Assembly: GCA_019009955.1 (NCBI GenBank)
Contig: CM032233.1
Coordinates: forward strand, 114,124,001 to 114,188,000
Length of the DNA: 64,000 bases
Direction of reading: 5' to 3'
Source of the DNA: Riptortus pedestris
Taxonomy: Eukaryota; Arthropoda; Insecta; Hemiptera; Alydidae
Shown here: in pieces, positions 57,575-64,000 of the stretch
Position numbering within the stretch: position 1 is the stretch's first letter
Layout: each line of letters begins with the position of its first letter
The notes under the pieces: model-generated
Told to the model about the DNA's origin: nothing
The model's input: the letters and a program-made list of their open reading frames with translations, nothing else
The model's database searches: none
Position numbers and translations under genes: made by a program

Positions 57575-58083
57575 TAATTTTCAATTTGAAAACTATTTAC
57601 TATATCCAGTACTGTAATTTATAATGAATCAGAATAATTTGTATCTCAATCACACAAATTTTAGTAGTCCAAGAACTTAAGACGGGGGGGGGTCAATATA
57701 ACATATTTGCAAGCATCTCGTATTATAAAGGTCTTTTGAAAACAATATTTGGAATTTTTGCTTTGAATAAAGTGTTTTATTATATTACAGAATGTGACAT
57801 GAGTAGAAGTGTGGGGTTTGCTGAGGGCTGAAAACTGAAGAATTAAATTATCTAGGTTAATATTCAACATAGAGAATAAATGTATAAACAATATTTATAG
57901 TACATTTAATTCGCAATAAGATTGGTTCTATACAATTTTTCCAAGCAATGTACACTAACGGAGATATTTCGAGTTTTCGAAAATCCCTCCTGTAAACACC
58001 CCCTTTCACTGGTCCGATTTCAGCTATTAACTAACTTGATCTTTATTTTTACATAAAACGATTATATATCGAGTTTGGTAATG
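57575..58083 (-). mobile_element. Family A copy F12, long subtype, cut at the microsatellite position
   Basis: AAACTATTTACTATATCCAG, GTAGTCCAAGAACTTAAGAC, a poly-G run, GTCTTTTGAAAACAATATTT, GAGAATAAATGTATAAACAA and ATCGAGTTTGGTAATGG. It stops where other copies continue to the microsatellite. A G-rich minisatellite starts at the next base. Confidence 0.82.
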
Positions 58084-58345
58084 GTTTGGATTGGAGGGGG
58101 CTAGGATTGGAGGAGGCTTTGATTGAAGGAAACTAGGATTGGAGGAGGCTCTGATTGGAGGAGGATTGGATTGGAGGAGACTAGGATTGGAGGAGGCTTT
58201 GATTGGAGGAGGGTTGGATTGGAGGAGACTATGATTGGAGGAGGCTAGGATTGGAGGAGACTAGGATTGGAGGAGGCTTGGATTGGAGGAGGATTGGATT
58301 GGAGGAGGCTTGGATTGGAACAAGGAGACTAGGATTGGAAGAGGC
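58084..58345. repeat. G-rich minisatellite, GGATTGGAGGAG-type units
   Basis: About 17 imperfect units of GGATTGGAGGAGGCT or GGATTGGAGGAGACT, 15 bp with insertions. It is strongly purine-biased on the plus strand. The open frames on both strands (GLEE/RIGGG-like) come from the period of 15. Confidence 0.95.
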
Positions 58346-60945
58346 TAGGATTGGAGAGGGTGCGAAACCGGAGGTCCCAGCTGCTGAATGCACTAAACAG
58401 TTTACAATAGTGGCAAATGTCCATGTCCTGCAAGAGCTATAGTTCATAGTAGTTATTTAGAGCGGCAAAGTGGTGGATTTTAATTAAAGCTATTTATAAA
58501 TAATTAATTTAATTTCGGGTGCCCTTCATAATATAATTGTAGTTTTATTAGAATATATAACTCGTATTTTCATTATATTATTTCACTTTCACTGCCTAAT
58601 TCGGCCAACAATTAACTCAAAAGTCAATTGTGGGGTTAGGTTCTCGGGTCCAAGGAAACAAAGAGAAGACGCCAAGTTCTACTTTTTTGCTCTATCGGCT
58701 TTATTTAAATATTTGATTACATAAAGCTGACGAATATGATGGCTATCTTGGTTTTGGTTAATCTTGGACTTGGCCCTTTATCCCGAAGGTCCTTTACCTA
58801 CTATGCAGTATTGTGAGTAAGGATTTAGGCGTATCTATCTATTCTTATTTTGTTGAATTTATGTCAGAAAACTCAGTATTGTTAAAAAGAAATGTGCAAA
58901 ACTTCTTGTAGATCGTGTCCATTAGTGTATTTCCTAATTACACTATCAACACCCACATTGAGTGTAGACACACCATATCCATATTATTTTCATTGGCTTA
59001 TTTTAAGAGTTTCAGATATTTTATTCCTCCTAGTAGTCCCTTAAAAATTCATTGTCAGTGTAATAGGTCTGACAGATAATAATTTGAGCGAACATTGAAA
59101 ATAAAGGATGAAATGTAATTGCTTTATACCTGGAAAACATACGTCTATGGAAGCTATCTTTGGCCAAATACTTTATAAAATTCTATGTGACTAAGGAGGA
59201 AAGCTGACTAAACCTGCTTATTGCAGGAGTTTATTTATTAAAAAATACTAGCACATCAAACCATCTTGATCTTGAATCTATATTGACAAAAATCCTAACA
59301 ATCGGACTTGATTTTCAAGAGTCCTAGACTTTGATTTATTATATATTCAGCAGGATGAACAGTTAAAACCCAAAATCACTGAATAACATCGTGATTGTTC
59401 TTTACTATTGATTATTTCTTGAAAAGTAAAAGATGTCAAAAATATTAAATTTGATAGGAAATGTAGTACAATTTAAGTTTTGAGGGGAAACGACGTATTT
59501 TAATTTAATGCATTATGAACCCACTGATTTTATTAAATGTTGTAATATAACTTATGTAGCCAGCCATTTCATGGGGGCGGTTCACTTACCAAAATGTGTA
59601 TCGTGTTCAAATATTTGTGCAAGACGTGAGTTCTATATACTCTATTAACATTATGCAAAAAACATGACGCAGTTGAACATGTTTATAAAATTTCATTGCT
59701 GTAAGCATTTAATGTCACTGTATATTTCAGCTCAATAGCCTTTTCTCAATCCTGTCTAATTTTTTCAATTGATTAAATTTTAATTATTAGGAAAATTTAA
59801 AACTAAAAAAAATCAACGCCAAATAAACAAATATAGCAAATGTTTCGAAGTTTAAAAATGCATCATTTCACAAATGAATGCCTATATTATTTTGTTCTCT
59901 TATACGCTTACATTAGCAATCATCCTATCCATTGACAAGAATATTTGAGGTTTTGTCAACTGAACAACTGAAACTAGTAATTTTTTCAAGAGCCTAATAC
60001 ACTCTACCTACAGTTTGTTGGGCATCACTCTATCAACCTTCATTTATCAAACTTTGGAGCATATTTAAAAGATGTAAGTGATTGCTGGTGTTGAATGATC
60101 GAATATGATAGTTATTGCAATGGATTACTAAACTTTGCATATAATCACAAAAATAAAATTATTGGGTTCTTCGTCGGGCACATGCAGTTGGTAGTGAATT
60201 GATCTAAAATAATTTAAAACTTTTTTAATAACTACTAATGATTATGTGTTACTGAAAATAAGTATTGATATTATTTTATTTGAAAGGTTTAATTAATTAA
60301 TATTTTTTTGAAATGCATATTTTGTTGTGCATTAGCAATTGTTAAATCTATTGTATTATTGTTATCTAAGGTTTCTGTAAAATTTTAAAATAAAAGGAAA
60401 AAAGACATTTAGGGTTAATATCCTCCACGATTGAGCAGTATGTAGAATAAAAAAAAATCTCGTCCATATTAAACATTGGGTTACCTTCTTATAAAGCATA
60501 TCGAGTGGAAAATGAGTATATTTTCTATTACTTTTTATATGAGAGTACATGAAATCAATTAATAAGTTAGAAGTTTTACAGAAATTGAAAAGTGTTTTTC
60601 TTTTTATGTCAAAAGGTGCATAACGTTCTCCCATTATTTTACCCATGAACCAATAGATAGAAAAAAAACTATATTGCATGCTTACCTTTAATTATTTTAT
60701 GAATATATATAAGACAACGAAGGGATCATTAATTTTATAATTTTACACGTGAAATTTAATAGGCAGCATTGAGGCTCCCCCCACCCTCTTAAGTCCCCAC
60801 GTGACGGAAGTTCGCTCGAGACCTGGAGAATTAATGAAGATATTCCACTTTCCTTCCTGTGGATTTTGACATTATCTCTACTGTAGCTCTAGTTTTGAAT
60901 ATAGATGTCTACGTTTATCTGTCTATCTATTTTAGCATTGGTAGT
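58346..60945. other. AT-rich region, no recognised gene
   Basis: 58600-58800 is slightly GC-richer (GGTTAGGTTCTCGGGTCCAA) and might be a diverged LTR or other repeat, but no partner copy is in the window. A 105-codon minus frame (60362-60679) is phenylalanine-rich and probably chance. Confidence 0.35.
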
Positions 60946-60949
60946 GTTG

Positions 60950-61560
60950 GAAGCCACGGTTAACGAGAAATATTCACCAGACAACGTACATGTACCTCAA
61001 GACATTTGCAATTACAAGGCTTAAATGCCTCCTGCACGTTTATTCAGCACTCGGGCTTACACCGGCTGGAATGAAGGTACTAGGGTATTTATAACTGATT
61101 ACTCCTGATCATGTAAGGGAGCGGCTGGTGAGTCGGGGAGAGAATAGGCAACCACCTCAGGGGGAAAGGGGTTGGCAAGTGTATCATGGAAGTGGAGGAA
61201 GGAGTTATGGGAAGGGGGTAGGGAGGCAGGGCCTTAGTATTGACTGAGAGGCGAGGGCATGTATTTGCAAATGGAAATAAGGCCCTTATCTAAGGCGGTC
61301 GTGCTGGAAACTGCATGTACAAATCCAGGAGCGGCTGCATAATGAGACTTTTTTCGTATTAGGGGCGGGCTCTCTAGAACCTTGAATCCAATATGGTACC
61401 GGGCTGCCTAGCCCACTCGACCCCCACCACCGCGTCCCCTAGCCTCTACCACACTAGCAGTAGCAGTCCAGCCCCTCACTACCTCTCGTCTCTACCCATA
61501 TCCACTCACCATTATAGACGTTCCTAAACCCCTTCACAAAACCCTCCACTTTTCCCCCTT
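60950..61560. other. GC-rich island in AT-rich DNA
   Basis: The stretch contains purine-rich blocks (GGGAGCGGCTGGTGAGTCGG, GGAAGGGGGTAGGGAGGCAG) followed by a C-rich part (CCCCCACCACCGCGTCCCCT). GAGCGGCTG occurs twice. No open frame of note and no tRNA or rRNA signature. It could be a regulatory or 5' exon region of an off-window gene, or an unrecognised repeat. Confidence 0.35.
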
Positions 61561-61694
61561 TTCCACTGAATTTCCAACTATTTTATTATATGTTTTTTTA
61601 TCCATCCAAGGAAATCCCATTCTTACACAAATCCCCTCTTTCTGGAACAGTGGTTGATTTTGAGGTGCTGAGGTTCATTCTTTATTTCTATATT

Positions 61695-62020
61695 CTTAGT
61701 TTTAGCAGATATCTTTTAAGTGAAATCGGCTGTTGAATTTTGATTGATCGTTATCAACTCGATAATGAAACGTATCGTGTAAAACTGAATATGTAGTTCA
61801 TAAAGGCTGAAATTGGATCAGCAACATAAGAAATAAAATGCAACTTGAAAATATCTCCGTTGCTATGCTTGGATCAAAGAGTCTTGAATAGCTAATCTTG
61901 TTGATAACGAAAAGTCATTAGGATATATAGTTTTTCAATTTCCATTATATAGATTTTTTATTTCCAGTTCATGAAACCTACAACACCTACTCGTTTGGTT
62001 TTCACTTTCAGTTATAACAT
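61695..62020 (+). mobile_element. Family A copy R12, very diverged
   Basis: GTTTTAGCAGATATCTTTTA, AGTGAAATCGGCTGTTGAAT, GGCTGAAATTGGATCAG, AAAATATCTCCGTTGCTATG and TTTTCAATTTCCATTATATA follow the family A order. It lacks the microsatellite and a recognisable terminal stem-loop. Confidence 0.6.
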
Positions 62021-62024
62021 CACT

Positions 62025-64000
<1,976 letters not shown>

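Noticed and set aside
58203..58447. Repetitive Gly/Leu/Glu protein on the plus strand or Ser/Asn/Pro on the minus strand
   Set aside because: Both are products of a 15-bp minisatellite whose period keeps every frame open. No flanking coding signal.
60362..60679. 105-codon minus-strand frame
   Set aside because: Rich in Phe/Ile/Lys as expected from AT-rich DNA, without motif or exon borders. Probably chance.

Overview
The window looks like repeat-rich, AT-rich eukaryotic nuclear DNA, most likely from an insect or another arthropod. The basis is the mixture of relics: RNase-H-type LINEs, a Ty3/gypsy integrase, piggyBac with CCC/TTAA ends, Tc1/mariner, an ISL2EU/Harbinger-like transposase and Helitron/Helentron-like elements, plus many long (AT)n tracts. 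No bacterial or organellar gene content is visible. The species was not identified. No complete, recognisable host protein-coding gene was found. Nearly every decodable protein segment is a decayed transposon gene, and none of these is intact.

Layout. Positions 1-3885 are one minisatellite array of about 47 copies of an 83-bp unit, itself a 40+43-bp dimer; it runs off the left edge. It is followed by a Helitron-like element (family B, about 3890-5790) built of 298-bp tandem units. From 5790 to 12200 there is a nest: HINE-like family A copies, a piggyBac-type pair inside one of them, a LINE RNase H relic (8960-10170), and a small TA-targeting MITE inside an (AT)n tract. Two further family B copies sit at 12480-14290 and 19107-20095. 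Positions 20200-31000 are dominated by family A copies, including head-to-tail pairs, with a gypsy integrase relic at 22690 and a large palindrome at 28223-28659. Positions 29860-50730 hold LINE 3' ends (three from one family), seven copies (in the whole window) of a tRNA-derived SINE with clear target-site duplications, a second palindromic element (41040-41402), a 27-bp minisatellite split by a Tc1-like transposon (42850-43760), and a possible small two-exon gene (40225-40792). Positions 50730-64000 are sparser: one SINE, a foldback hairpin, a G-rich minisatellite at the edge of a family A copy, a GC-rich island (60950-61560) and compound microsatellites.

How the parts interact. The clearest story is nested insertion. 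TTAA-, TA- and LINE-machinery-dependent elements have landed in older repeats, and several junctions are good enough to rebuild the empty site. Family A is the most informative: about 25 copies share subterminal AGCAGATTTCCC inverted repeats, a terminal ACGCAG-GGG-CTGCGT stem-loop and an internal microsatellite. That is the architecture described for HINE/DINE-1 non-autonomous Helentrons. Two adjacent pairs are joined tail to head, as rolling-circle replication would predict.
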